Made by a program: the position numbers and the translations under genes | Notes under the pieces: generated by a model | Databases searched by the model: none | Told to the model about the DNA's origin: nothing | What the model saw: the letters and a program-made list of their open reading frames with translations, nothing else | Part shown: one piece after another, positions 1 through 7,848 of the stretch | Layout of the letters: the number at the start of each line of letters is the position of its first letter | Position numbering within the stretch: the first letter of the stretch is position 1 | Assembly (NCBI GenBank): GCA_963731285.1 | Contig: CAVSUR010000011.1 | Span: 62,001-126,000 of the forward strand | Source: CAVSUR01 sp963731285 | Lineage (GTDB): Bacteria > Actinomycetota > Actinomycetes > Streptosporangiales > Streptosporangiaceae | Reading direction: 5' to 3' | DNA length: 64,000 nucleotides

Positions 1-54
1 GCCGCGCTGGCGGTAGAACTCGGTGAACTCGGAGAGGGTGCGGCTGACGTCCAT
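1..54 (-). CDS. N-terminal fragment of a gene leaving the window; possibly alanyl-tRNA synthetase-like
   Basis: Reading leftward from an ATG at 54, 18 codons stay open to the window edge and give MDVSRTLSEFTEFYRQRG. The EFxxFYxxRG pattern resembles the extreme N-terminus of alanyl-tRNA synthetase-like proteins (EFFxxRGH), but 18 residues cannot fix a family. This is inference only. Confidence 0.3.
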   Translation of the reverse strand, partial: MDVSRTLSEFTEFYRQRG

Positions 55-210
55 GGGCGGTGCTTTCGCGGGAGGGCGGCACCGGAACGGCGGCTACGGG
101 CGAGAGCGCACGACAGGCGCGAGGATCTTCGGTGAGGCGCGCGCCCAGCGGGCCGGATCCCGGTCGCCGGCGGCGGATGAGGTAAGCCGAAGGTCAGGCA
201 GCGGCAGCCG

Positions 211-227
211 GCGAGCTGATAGCTCGC
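211..227. repeat. Perfect 7-bp hairpin in the leader region of the edge gene
   Basis: GCGAGCT-GAT-AGCTCGC forms a perfect 7-bp stem with a 3-nt loop. It lies in the 55-413 gap, about 160 nt upstream of the edge gene's start. No T-tract follows, so an intrinsic terminator is not clear. Apart from this hairpin and the repeat at 298-394, I see no gene in 55-413. Confidence 0.35.
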
Positions 228-297
228 GCGGCGGCGGTACTCATGATGCTGCGGAGGCTGACCTTCATGGCGGCCACTGTAGGCGGTCCCGGCGGCC

Positions 298-394
298 GGG
301 CCAACTGGTTATCCGCTTATCCGCGCCGCGCCCGGGCCAACTGGAAATCCGCTTATCCGCGCGCGCCCGGGAACTGGCTATCCGCGCCGCGGCC
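298..394. repeat. Imperfect tandem repeat, about 35-bp unit, 2.7 copies
   Basis: Units at 298-333, 334-368 and about 368-394 share the pattern GGGCCAACTGG..ATCCGC..ATCCGCGC..GCCC. The third copy is shortened. The array lies just downstream of the glycosylase stop, in a gene-free stretch. It could fold as a terminator region or be a degenerate minisatellite. Confidence 0.6.
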
Positions 395-413
395 GGGCAT
401 CCGGGCCGACGGG

Positions 414-1457
414 TTACCCGCGCCGCGAGCCGCCAGCCCGCTCCGGGCCGGGCTGCCCGTCCAGGACGCGGCCGGTCACGGCGCGGATGAGCACGGCGGC
501 CCAGGTCCGGAACGGCCGCCACGGCTCGGCCAGGGCCCGGAACTCCGCGATCGTCGGCGGGGCGGGCAGCTCGTACAACCGGGCAGCCAGCGCCAGCGCC
601 CTCGGCTCGTTTTCCGGCAGGACGTCGGTAAAGCCGGCGGCCCGGATCACGATCAGCGCGCTGTAGAACGGCCCGATGCCGCTGATCGACTGCAGCGCGG
701 CCATTGCGCGCTCAGGGCCGAGCTGGACGAGCCGGCCGGTGTCCAGCTGGCCGTCCAGCGCGGCTCGTGCGACACCGTGCAGCCGCTGCACCCGGTCGGC
801 CGGTATGCCGGGAAACGACGTGACGCCGAGCAGCTGCTCCGGCGCAGGCATCGCCGCGAGCTGCTGGCCGGCCAGCTCGAAGATCGCGCCGTGGGCGCGG
901 CTGAGGCGCTCGCGCACCTGGGCCATCTGCCGGGGCTGCCGTCGGGTGGACAGCACGGCCCACGCCGCGGCCTCGTACGGGGAGTAGAACAGCGGCGGCC
1001 GCAGCCCGGGGGCCGCCGCCTGCAGCCTGCCGATGACCGGATCCCGCTCGCCGACGAGCAGGAATTGCGCGCCGTCGTGGTCGAGCGACAGGACCCGGGC
1101 CACCTGCCGCCGGACGGCCTCGACGTCGGGCGCATCACCGGTGGTGCCGCCGGGCAGCGGCGCCCGGATCGTGCCGAGGACGTCCCCGCCCGCCAGGCTC
1201 ATCCTGGCCGCCCGGCCGGCACCTCTCGTCCGGTTCGTCCCGCCCGGTCCGGGCATCGCATCCGCCTGGCGGACCTCCACGCCGACCAGCCGCTGATATC
1301 CGTCCAGGCAGAAAGCCAGCCGCATGACCCCGTCGAAGGGCGCACCATCGCGCTGGCCGAACCCGAAGGCCACCGACTCGGCCAGCGAGAACGGGCCGCT
1401 GGGGGTGATCGCGAAGTCGGGGTCATCCGCCGGCTGCTTTCGCGCGGACGCTGGCAT
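414..1457 (-). CDS. HhH-GPD DNA glycosylase, AlkA-type DNA-3-methyladenine glycosylase II family
   Basis: Base-excision-repair glycosylase of about 347 aa. The helix-hairpin-helix signature lies near residue 250 (SISGIGPFYSALIVIRAAG) and is followed by TDVLPENEPRAL. In AlkA the catalytic aspartate lies in the corresponding VFLPDD segment; here the aligned positions are E/N/E. An EPR-type version is, as I recall, common in actinobacterial homologues, so the protein may still be active or act on other lesions. The ATG at 1457 is chosen over the upstream one at 1499 because AGGAG precedes it by about 6 nt. It follows the FHA-PrsW gene in the same direction with a 71-bp gap. Confidence 0.8.
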   Translation of the reverse strand: MPASARKQPADDPDFAITPSGPFSLAESVAFGFGQRDGAPFDGVMRLAFCLDGYQRLVGVEVRQADAMPGPGGTNRTRGAGRAARMSLAGGDVLGTIRAPLPGGTTGDAPDVEAVRRQVARVLSLDHDGAQFLLVGERDPVIGRLQAAAPGLRPPLFYSPYEAAAWAVLSTRRQPRQMAQVRERLSRAHGAIFELAGQQLAAMPAPEQLLGVTSFPGIPADRVQRLHGVARAALDGQLDTGRLVQLGPERAMAALQSISGIGPFYSALIVIRAAGFTDVLPENEPRALALAARLYELPAPPTIAEFRALAEPWRPFRTWAAVLIRAVTGRVLDGQPGPERAGGSRRG

Positions 1458-1528
1458 GATCGCTCCTGGTGCTGATCGACGGCATGACCATGCTGGCACC
1501 GGGGTCCGACAGTAACCCGGCGCTGCGG

Positions 1529-3556
1529 CTAACCGCCCGGCGGCAGGCCGCCGCTACCGCGCGCCGGCTTCTGGCTGCTCGGGACCACATCCATCAGCAT
1601 CGACTCGCCGCGGAACATCGGCGTGTGCTTCACCTGACGGACGATGGCGGCCGCCGAGCCCGTGTAGCCGAGGAACAGCACCACTGAAATCGCCTGGATA
1701 AAGATCCAGACCCAGGGCGTGCTGAAGTAGCCCAGGCTCCAGTCGTTCAGTCCGTGCAGCACCGCCGGGATCGAGATGCCGAAGATGATCAGTTGCCACC
1801 GCCGCCGCGGGTAGTTGATCGCCATGCCGATGAAGAACGCTGCCACCCCGGCCCAGATCGCGTGCTGGAATCCGTCCACGAACACGCGCTCAGAGAAGGC
1901 CAGGACGGCGCCCACCGCCTGGCTACTGGCATGCGCCTGGTGAATGCTGAGGATGTCGATGACGGTGTAAGCCGCCTGCTCGACAACGCCGAACGTCAGC
2001 CCGGCGATCGTGCCGAAGAACATCCACATGCGGACGTCGAGCTTGGCCGAGCGCAGTCTGAGCAGCAGGAACGCCGCCACCAGAATGGGGAGGGCCTTGG
2101 TAATCTCCTCGTTGAACCCGATGCCGATCGCCTGAGCGAAGTGAATCGCGTGACCGGGGTTGGGCACCAGGGCGCCGTTGACGTGGACCGTGACGATCTT
2201 CATCCACAGCACGACCCAGACGACGATCCCCAGGCCGATCAGCGCTTCTGGCCGCCGCACCGGTCCGGGCCGGATGAGCAGCCAGAACGCGATTACCCAC
2301 AACGGCGCGATGTAGAGGCTGTACGCCCAGCCGGGCGTGGTCAGATTGCTCGACGAGGCGAACAGGGCCAGGAACAGCAAAGGCAGCAGCGCGTAGGGGA
2401 TGACCAGCAGGCGCAGGCCATGGCGCCAGCTCGGATCGGTCAGCCAGCTCTTGATCGGGATCAGGATGTTGAGCGCGGTGAGCAGTTCATCCCGGCCGGG
2501 ACCGCCGGGCTGGCCGGGCCGGGGCCTGCGGCGGCCGAACGCCGCCGCCGGGCTCCGGCCGGGCGGCCCGTAACCGCCTGGCCCGTAACCGCCCGGCCCG
2601 TGAGCGCCGGGCGGGTAACCACCGGGGTAACCACCGGACAGGTAGGCGCCCGGCGGGGTGGCCGCGGAACCGCGGCCGTGCCGCCCGCGGCCCGGCGGCG
2701 CGGTGTCCGTCGATGGCACGGCCGGCATCCGCTGGGTTCCGCCCGGCTGGCCGGCGCCCGGCTGGGCCGGGAAGGCGCCGGGAGATCCAGGCTGGTCAGC
2801 GCCGTATCCATCCGGTTCAGGGACGAAGACGGCCGGGCCGGGCGACGGCGACCCTGGCGTCGGTGTCCCGTTGCCGGGGCCCGCGCCGGTCTGGCCTGGT
2901 GCTCCGGCGTACGGGGCCTCAGTCCCCGCGCTCCCGGCGGGCCGTGCATCGCCGGCATCGGGCCGGTAGTCAGGGGGGGTGCCGGCATCGGCCCCGAGGC
3001 CAGATGATTGCCCGCCTGCGTGGGCTGGCGAGGAGCGCGCGGAATGCCCGTCGCCCCCGACGAGGCGGTATCCGGCAGCCGGATCGCCACTTCCGGCGGG
3101 TGGCCAGCCAGCGAACTCGCCACCGCTCCCCGCTGGTGACCCGGCCGCCTCGGTGAGCTGGTACCCCGCGGGCATACCGGCGCCGCCCGAGGGCGGGAAG
3201 CCCGGCGGCTGCCCGGCGGCCGCGAATCCCTGCAGGCCGCCGGGCGAGCCGGCCAGGGCGCTCGGCGCCGGGGCGGGCTCAATGCGCAGCGCCGGCCCGG
3301 CGGGCGCGGCGAGGGTAAGGTCGACCGGCCCGCTGATCGGCACCCGCACTACCGGCTCGCCGTTCAGGTAGGTGGCGGCGCGGCCTATGTTCTCGAATAC
3401 CCACCGGTCGCTCGCCCAGGCCAGGCGGGCGTGCTGCCGGGACACGGCCGGATTGCTGATCACGACCTCGTTGTCCAGACTGCGGCCGATCCGTGCCGTC
3501 TGCCCAGGCTGGAAGCTGCGGCGCGCGCCCTCGAAAATGACGTTTACCTCGGTCAT
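1529..3556 (-). CDS. FHA domain fused to a PrsW-type intramembrane protease
   Basis: 675 aa. Residues about 5-95 are a forkhead-associated fold (IGRSLDNEVVISNP, SRQHARL, NIGRAATYLNGEPV), which binds phosphothreonine. Residues about 100-360 are a Pro/Gly-rich linker with GGY/GPGGYG repeats. Residues about 370-660 hold several membrane segments with PrsW motifs: GFNEEITKALP (paired acidic residues) and ERVFVDGFQHAIW. PrsW enzymes cut membrane anti-sigma factors. The fused FHA suggests protease activity or localisation is tied to Ser/Thr kinase signalling, which is inference. A GGAGGAAG ribosome-binding site precedes the ATG at 3556. Confidence 0.85.
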   Translation of the reverse strand: MTEVNVIFEGARRSFQPGQTARIGRSLDNEVVISNPAVSRQHARLAWASDRWVFENIGRAATYLNGEPVVRVPISGPVDLTLAAPAGPALRIEPAPAPSALAGSPGGLQGFAAAGQPPGFPPSGGAGMPAGYQLTEAAGSPAGSGGEFAGWPPAGSGDPAAGYRLVGGDGHSARSSPAHAGGQSSGLGADAGTPPDYRPDAGDARPAGSAGTEAPYAGAPGQTGAGPGNGTPTPGSPSPGPAVFVPEPDGYGADQPGSPGAFPAQPGAGQPGGTQRMPAVPSTDTAPPGRGRHGRGSAATPPGAYLSGGYPGGYPPGAHGPGGYGPGGYGPPGRSPAAAFGRRRPRPGQPGGPGRDELLTALNILIPIKSWLTDPSWRHGLRLLVIPYALLPLLFLALFASSSNLTTPGWAYSLYIAPLWVIAFWLLIRPGPVRRPEALIGLGIVVWVVLWMKIVTVHVNGALVPNPGHAIHFAQAIGIGFNEEITKALPILVAAFLLLRLRSAKLDVRMWMFFGTIAGLTFGVVEQAAYTVIDILSIHQAHASSQAVGAVLAFSERVFVDGFQHAIWAGVAAFFIGMAINYPRRRWQLIIFGISIPAVLHGLNDWSLGYFSTPWVWIFIQAISVVLFLGYTGSAAAIVRQVKHTPMFRGESMLMDVVPSSQKPARGSGGLPPGG

Positions 3557-3657
3557 CCCCGGCTTCCTCCCGCGTTGGCCCGCAGGCCACTGGTCCAGCC
3601 AGCAGTGTCACCCGCCGGACTGCTGAGCATGAGGGTTTCCGGCATGTTGGGCCGGTT

Positions 3658-4692
3658 TCAGTCAACTGGACTGCGCGAGCCACCGCCACGTTGCTGACCG
3701 GGGAATTCGCTCGGCCCGGCCGAAACCGTCTCGGCGGGCGGCATCGGGGTGGTGCTGCCTATCGGCCGGCCTGCGGGCGCCCGGCTGGCAGCCAGGACCC
3801 CGCCGCACACGATCACCGCACCGGCTACCTGAGCCAGGCTCGGCCGCTCGGCCAGCACGATCGCGGCCAGCAGCATCGCGGCGGCCGGCTGCAGCAGCAG
3901 GAGCAGCGACGAGATGGCAGCCGGCAGTCTCGGCAGCGACGAGGTGATCAGCAGCCACCCGATCGTCTGGCTGCTGACGGCCAGCACGAGCAGCCACCAG
4001 AACGCGTGCCAGCCCGGGGCGAACTGCAGGCTGCCGAAGGCCAGCCCCAGCAGCAGCGACCCAGCCGCCGCGCCCGCGGTGGCGTCAGCGAGCGGGCCGG
4101 CCACGTGCGGCCCCGAGCTGGACGTGCGCCGCAAGATCAGCAGAAATGCCGTGTAGGCGATCGACGTGCTCAGCCCGTAACCGGCGCCCGCGACCGGATG
4201 CAAACCGCTCGCGGCCGGCCCGGCCAGGCCAGATACCAGCACCACGCCCGCCATCACGACCGGCAGCAAGATCACGAACCGCCGGTGCGGCCGCTCGCCG
4301 AACAGCAGCCAGGCGGCCAGCGCGACGAACAGCACCTGCAGGTTCCCCAGCACGGTGGCGACACCGGCCCCGACCGCGGCGATGGCGTGGTTCCACAGCA
4401 CCAGGTCGATCGCCAGCATCAGGCCGGCCAGTGCTGCCCCGAACCGAGCGGCCGGCGGCCGCGGCCCGAGCCGCCGCTGTTCCCGCACCGTCAGCCCGAC
4501 CAGCAGCGGCAGAGCCAGCGCGCACCGGAACAGCGCCGTCGTGGCCGCCCCGGTGTCGGCCAGCTTGACCAGGATCCCGGAGGCGGAGATGCAGGCTGCC
4601 CCCAGCCCGGCCCGCAGGACGGGACGCTCCCGCGGCGCCGCGCGGCCGCGGTGGTTGCTGGTAATGACCGTCTTAACGTACGGTACTGACAT
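3658..4692 (-). CDS. EamA/DMT-family transporter (drug/metabolite exporter type)
   Basis: 344 aa with about ten hydrophobic helices in two EamA halves (LVKLADTGAATTALFRC in the first, SQTIGWLLITSSLPRLPAAISSL in the second), matching the usual 5+5 topology. Substrate unknown. It is divergent from the CGNR regulator, with the two ATG codons overlapping on CATG (4690-4693). A -35/-10 pair lies inside the regulator's first codons, so the transcript should be leaderless or nearly so. The pairing suggests that the regulator controls this exporter. Confidence 0.85.
   Translation of the reverse strand: MSVPYVKTVITSNHRGRAAPRERPVLRAGLGAACISASGILVKLADTGAATTALFRCALALPLLVGLTVREQRRLGPRPPAARFGAALAGLMLAIDLVLWNHAIAAVGAGVATVLGNLQVLFVALAAWLLFGERPHRRFVILLPVVMAGVVLVSGLAGPAASGLHPVAGAGYGLSTSIAYTAFLLILRRTSSSGPHVAGPLADATAGAAAGSLLLGLAFGSLQFAPGWHAFWWLLVLAVSSQTIGWLLITSSLPRLPAAISSLLLLLQPAAAMLLAAIVLAERPSLAQVAGAVIVCGGVLAASRAPAGRPIGSTTPMPPAETVSAGPSEFPGQQRGGGSRSPVD
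4655..4684 (+). promoter_or_regulatory. Promoter for the CGNR regulator, leaderless geometry
   Basis: TTGCTG (4655-4660), an 18-bp spacer, then TACGGT (4679-4684), which ends 6 nt before the ATG at 4691. It lies within the start of the oppositely oriented EamA gene. Inferred from spacing and hexamers only. Confidence 0.45.
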
Positions 4693-5287
4693 GGGAGCTA
4701 CCCTACGAGAGCGTCCCGACAGTAGTCAAAGTCTTTTTGGTACTGAACTGCTGGAGGGCCTGACCGCCTGCGCCGAGCTGGTCAACACCGGCCGGTCTCA
4801 GGACGGCGAGCAGTTGCGTGAGGTGGCCGACGCCCAGGCGTTCGGCGACCGTTACGCGTTTTACGGTCGCGCGGCCGGGCCGCGCGACGTGCCCCGGCTG
4901 CACGACCACCGCGGCCGGCTGGACGCGGCCGCCTCGGCCTGCGAGGCGGGTGACCAAGCGGCCGCGATCGAGCTGCTGAACGCGCTGCTGACGGACGTGG
5001 GCGCGATCCCGCAGATCGTCGCGCACAGCGGCCGCGGGCCGCACATCCACGTCTCCCGGCCGGCCCAGGCGCTGGCCGACCGGATCGCCGCGCACCTCGC
5101 GATGAGCCTGGCCGAGCTGCTGGTCTCGGGCCACAGCGAGCGCCTGCGCAGCTGCGCCTCGCCCGCCTGCCGGGATGTCTTCATCGACACTTCCCGCAAC
5201 CGGTCCCGCCGGTACTGCGACAGCCGCACCTGCGGCAACCGCCAGCACGTCGCGGCCTACCGGGCCCGCAAGGCCGCCACCGGATAG
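4691..5287 (+). CDS. CGNR zinc-finger transcriptional regulator (ABATE type)
   Basis: 198 aa. An N-terminal ABATE-like domain is followed by a C-terminal CGNR zinc finger near residues 155-195: CASPACRDVFIDTSRNRSRR, then YCDSRTCGNR with the defining CGNR tetrad. These proteins are presumed stress-responsive DNA-binding regulators. The start at 4691 fits a leaderless transcript and gives the family length; an in-frame ATG at 4664 lies upstream. It probably controls the divergent EamA exporter. Confidence 0.8.
   Translation: MGATLRERPDSSQSLFGTELLEGLTACAELVNTGRSQDGEQLREVADAQAFGDRYAFYGRAAGPRDVPRLHDHRGRLDAAASACEAGDQAAAIELLNALLTDVGAIPQIVAHSGRGPHIHVSRPAQALADRIAAHLAMSLAELLVSGHSERLRSCASPACRDVFIDTSRNRSRRYCDSRTCGNRQHVAAYRARKAATG
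4700..4729 (-). promoter_or_regulatory. Promoter for the EamA exporter, leaderless geometry
   Basis: On the minus strand TTGACT (4724-4729), an 18-bp spacer, then TAGGGT (4700-4705), which ends 7 nt before the ATG at 4692. It lies inside the first codons of the CGNR gene and mirrors the promoter at 4655-4684. Confidence 0.5.
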
Positions 5288-5320
5288 GCCGGCCATCGCC
5301 GGGAGCGCATTCTGGTCCCG

Positions 5321-5870
5321 CTAGCGCAAGCTGGCGCCGATGCCGTCCTGCGGCACCGGGCCGGACAGCTCATCCGGCAGGAACCTGAGCTCCGCATCGG
5401 TGCTCGCCACCGCCCGCGCGATGGCCGAATCGGCCCGGTCCCCGCTGGCTCGGCCACCCTGCGCTCGCGCAGCTCGCTGGCGGCCAGCGCCAGGTCAGTA
5501 CCGGCCGGTCCGATCCATGCCGGAACGTCCGAGCCTGGCCGCCGCGGCACGAAGACTTCCTCGGCGCGGCCGCGCTGCGCGGTGCGCTGATGCTTGTCCT
5601 GCGCCCAGCCGCCCACCGATGTCTTGTGCACCGGCCACGAGTCAGCCGTGTGGCTCAGCTGCGCCGGTCCGGCGCCGATCCCCAGCACGTCGGCCCCCGG
5701 ACCGGGTGGCGGTCACCTGCACCCGCGCCATTCGCGGACGGTAACCGGCCAGGAACGCCATGAGCCGCGGCAGCGGCGCCAGGCCCGCAATCGGCGCGGG
5801 CGACGGCGCAGCCAGGGGGACGGTGAGCGCCACCTGGCCGTCACGGGCGAAGACCGCCCGCCCGGGCGCC
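5321..5870 (-). pseudogene. Decayed bacterial eRF1-like (baeRF/Vms1-type) gene
   Basis: Conserved pieces appear in different frames. GRAVFARDGQVALTVPL and APLPRLMAFLAGYRP lie at about 5710-5863. After a frame change near 5690 comes DSWPVHKTSVGGWAQDKHQR (about 5570-5650), the signature of eRF1-like Vms1/baeRF peptidyl-tRNA hydrolases. After another shift the terminal DGIGASLR precedes the TAG at 5321-5323. The N-terminus and much of the third domain are missing or scrambled. These proteins are thought to release or probe stalled peptidyl-tRNA. This copy looks dead. Confidence 0.6.
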
Positions 5871-5969
5871 GCCGTTGCGGATCGGTGATCATTCCTGCCG
5901 TGGCTGCCCGGCCCGCGCAGGCGGCAAGCAGATCGCAGATACCCAGACCATGCCCGGCAGAGCAGCGGC

Positions 5970-6396
5970 TCAGGCACCCAGGCGGGCGGGAAAACCGCCG
6001 GTGGCAAGCGGGCCCCACCGGCGCGGCGTGATCTGGATCAGGGACTTGCCCTGGCGGCGCACGGCGTCGCGGTATTCCTGCCAGTCCGGATGCTCGCGGA
6101 GATAGTCCGGTAATAGCCCACCAGCCCGTCCAGCGCCGCGGGCATGTCCAGTACGGCGGCGGCGCCGTCGATCTGCACCCACGGGCCGTTGAACTCGTCG
6201 GAGAGGATCACGACGCTGGCCGTGCCGGTTCGGCGGACATTCGCGGTTTTGGCCCGCTCGGGATAGGTCGAGATCGCGATCCGGCCGGCGCCGTCCACCC
6301 CGCAGGTGACCGGCGCCGGCCGGGCCCGCTGCGCCCCATGGCGCTATCCCGGCTGGCCCAGCGCGGTAATGCCCGGACGCTGACTTCGACGGGCAC
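5970..6396 (-). pseudogene. Broken PPOX-class F420-dependent oxidoreductase
   Basis: The core reads GAGRIAISTYPERAKTANVR and NGPWVQIDGAAAVLDMPAAL (about 6130-6298), then in another frame LREHPDWQEYRDAVRRQGKS and QITPRRWGP (about 5990-6120). This is the split-barrel PPOX/Rv1155-type fold that binds F420 or flavin. The N-terminus (MPVEVSVRAL at 6396) is joined to the core after losing the usual first strand, and there is a frame break near 6125. A deletion plus a frameshift indicates a pseudogene. Confidence 0.65.
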
Positions 6397-6414
6397 CCGG
6401 CCGGAGCGGCCGGG

Positions 6415-7848
6415 TCAGGAGTCGAAGCCGAGGCCGAGGCGGTCGAGCGCGCGCAGCCACAGGTTGCGGCGGCCGCCGCGGGCATCGGCCCGGGCCAGGG
6501 ACCACCGGGTCAGGGCAATCCCGGCGGCGCGGGCCGGCTCGGGCGGGAACGGGACCGGCCGGGAGCGGACCATGTCCAGCTCGGTCAGCTCGGTGGGCTG
6601 GCCGGACAGCAGGTCCAGCATCACCCGGGCCCCGAACCGGCTGGCGCCGACGCCGAGGCCGGTGTACCCCGCCGCGTAGGCGAGCCGGGCGCTGAGGGCG
6701 GTGCCGTAGAACGCGCTGAACCGGGTGCAGGTGTCGATCACCCCGCCCCAGGCGTGCGTGAACGAGATTCCCTCTAGCTGCGGGAACGTCGTGAAGAAGT
6801 GCTCGGCCAGCAGGCCGAGGGTGGCCGGGCGGTGGTCCAGCCCGGCCGAGATCTTGCCGCCGTAGTAATAGACGGCGTCGTAGCCGCCCCACAAGATCCG
6901 GTTGTCCGCGGTGAGCCGGTAGTAGTGGAACTGGTTGGCGGCATCGCCGACGCCCTGCCGGTGCCGCCAGCCGATGCTGGCCAGCTGGGCAGCCGACAGC
7001 GGCTCGGTCATCAGCACGTAGTCGTAGACCGGTACCAGGTAGTGCCGCAGCCGGCGCAGCAGCGGGGCGAACGCCCCGGTGCCGAGCGCGGCCTGCCGGG
7101 CCTGCAGGGCGCCGCCGCGGGTGCGCAGCATGAGCGGGCTGCCCGCGCCGCGGCCGGCCTCGATCGCGGTGACCGGCGTGTGCTCGTAGATGCGCACCCC
7201 CGCCGCCAGGCAGGCCCGGCGCAGCCCCCAGGCCAGCCGGGCCGGGTCCAGCAGCGCGCAGCCGTCGCGGTCCCACAGCCCGCCGGCGTAGGTCGGGGAG
7301 TTCACCTCGGCGCGCACGGCGGCCGCGTCCAGCAGGTCGATCCGCGTCCCGAGGCTGCGCGCGGCCGTCGCGGTCGCGCGCAGCCCGGCCAGCTGCCAGT
7401 CCTGCGTGGCCACGGCCAGCTCGCCGGTCCGGGCGAAATCACAGTCGATCCCGAGCCGGGCCACGGTGGCGCCGATCTGGTCCAGGTTGGCCCGGCCCAG
7501 CCGGTCCAGGGTCGCGATCTCGGCGGGGAACCGGTCCAGGCCGTTGGCTAGCCCGTGGGTGATGCTGGCGGCGCAGAACCCGCCGTTGCGGCCCGAGCCG
7601 GCCCAGGCGGCCCGCCGCCCCTCGAGCAGGACGACATCGCGGCCGGGGTCGCGCTCGGCGGCCAGCAGGGCGGTCCACAGCCCGGTGAACCCGCCGCCGA
7701 CCACCGCGAGGTCAGCCCGCTGGGAACCGGCCAGCGGGGCCAGCGGCCCGGGCGCCGCGGGCTGGTCGAGCCAGTACGGCGCCGGCCTGGCCCCGGCCAG
7801 GGCCCGGGCCGCCTGTGCCGCCCGCCCGGCCCGCCGCTCAGCCGTCAA
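6415..7848 (-). CDS. FAD-dependent amine oxidase, gamma-glutamylputrescine oxidase (PuuB)-like
   Basis: 477 aa DAO-fold oxidoreductase. A Rossmann dinucleotide motif near residue 50 (VVGGGFTGLWTALLAAE) is followed by SGRNGGFCAASITHGLANG, typical of PuuB/OrdL amine oxidases. The likely start is TTG at 7848, overlapping the aldehyde dehydrogenase stop (7838-7840), which indicates translational coupling. With the dehydrogenase and the divergent aminotransferase it suggests oxidation of a polyamine-type amine to an aldehyde and then to an acid. The exact substrate is inferred. Confidence 0.8.
   Translation of the reverse strand: MTAERRAGRAAQAARALAGARPAPYWLDQPAAPGPLAPLAGSQRADLAVVGGGFTGLWTALLAAERDPGRDVVLLEGRRAAWAGSGRNGGFCAASITHGLANGLDRFPAEIATLDRLGRANLDQIGATVARLGIDCDFARTGELAVATQDWQLAGLRATATAARSLGTRIDLLDAAAVRAEVNSPTYAGGLWDRDGCALLDPARLAWGLRRACLAAGVRIYEHTPVTAIEAGRGAGSPLMLRTRGGALQARQAALGTGAFAPLLRRLRHYLVPVYDYVLMTEPLSAAQLASIGWRHRQGVGDAANQFHYYRLTADNRILWGGYDAVYYYGGKISAGLDHRPATLGLLAEHFFTTFPQLEGISFTHAWGGVIDTCTRFSAFYGTALSARLAYAAGYTGLGVGASRFGARVMLDLLSGQPTELTELDMVRSRPVPFPPEPARAAGIALTRWSLARADARGGRRNLWLRALDRLGLGFDS

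Noticed and set aside
55..290. T-box or other riboswitch leader for the edge gene
   Set aside because: Only one short hairpin is clear; the T-box core sequence is absent and the gene itself is not identified.
3691..4689. Plus-strand open frame (332 codons) opposite the EamA gene
   Set aside because: Gln/Arg/Pro-rich translation typical of antisense shadows; the EamA protein on the other strand has membrane helices and family motifs.
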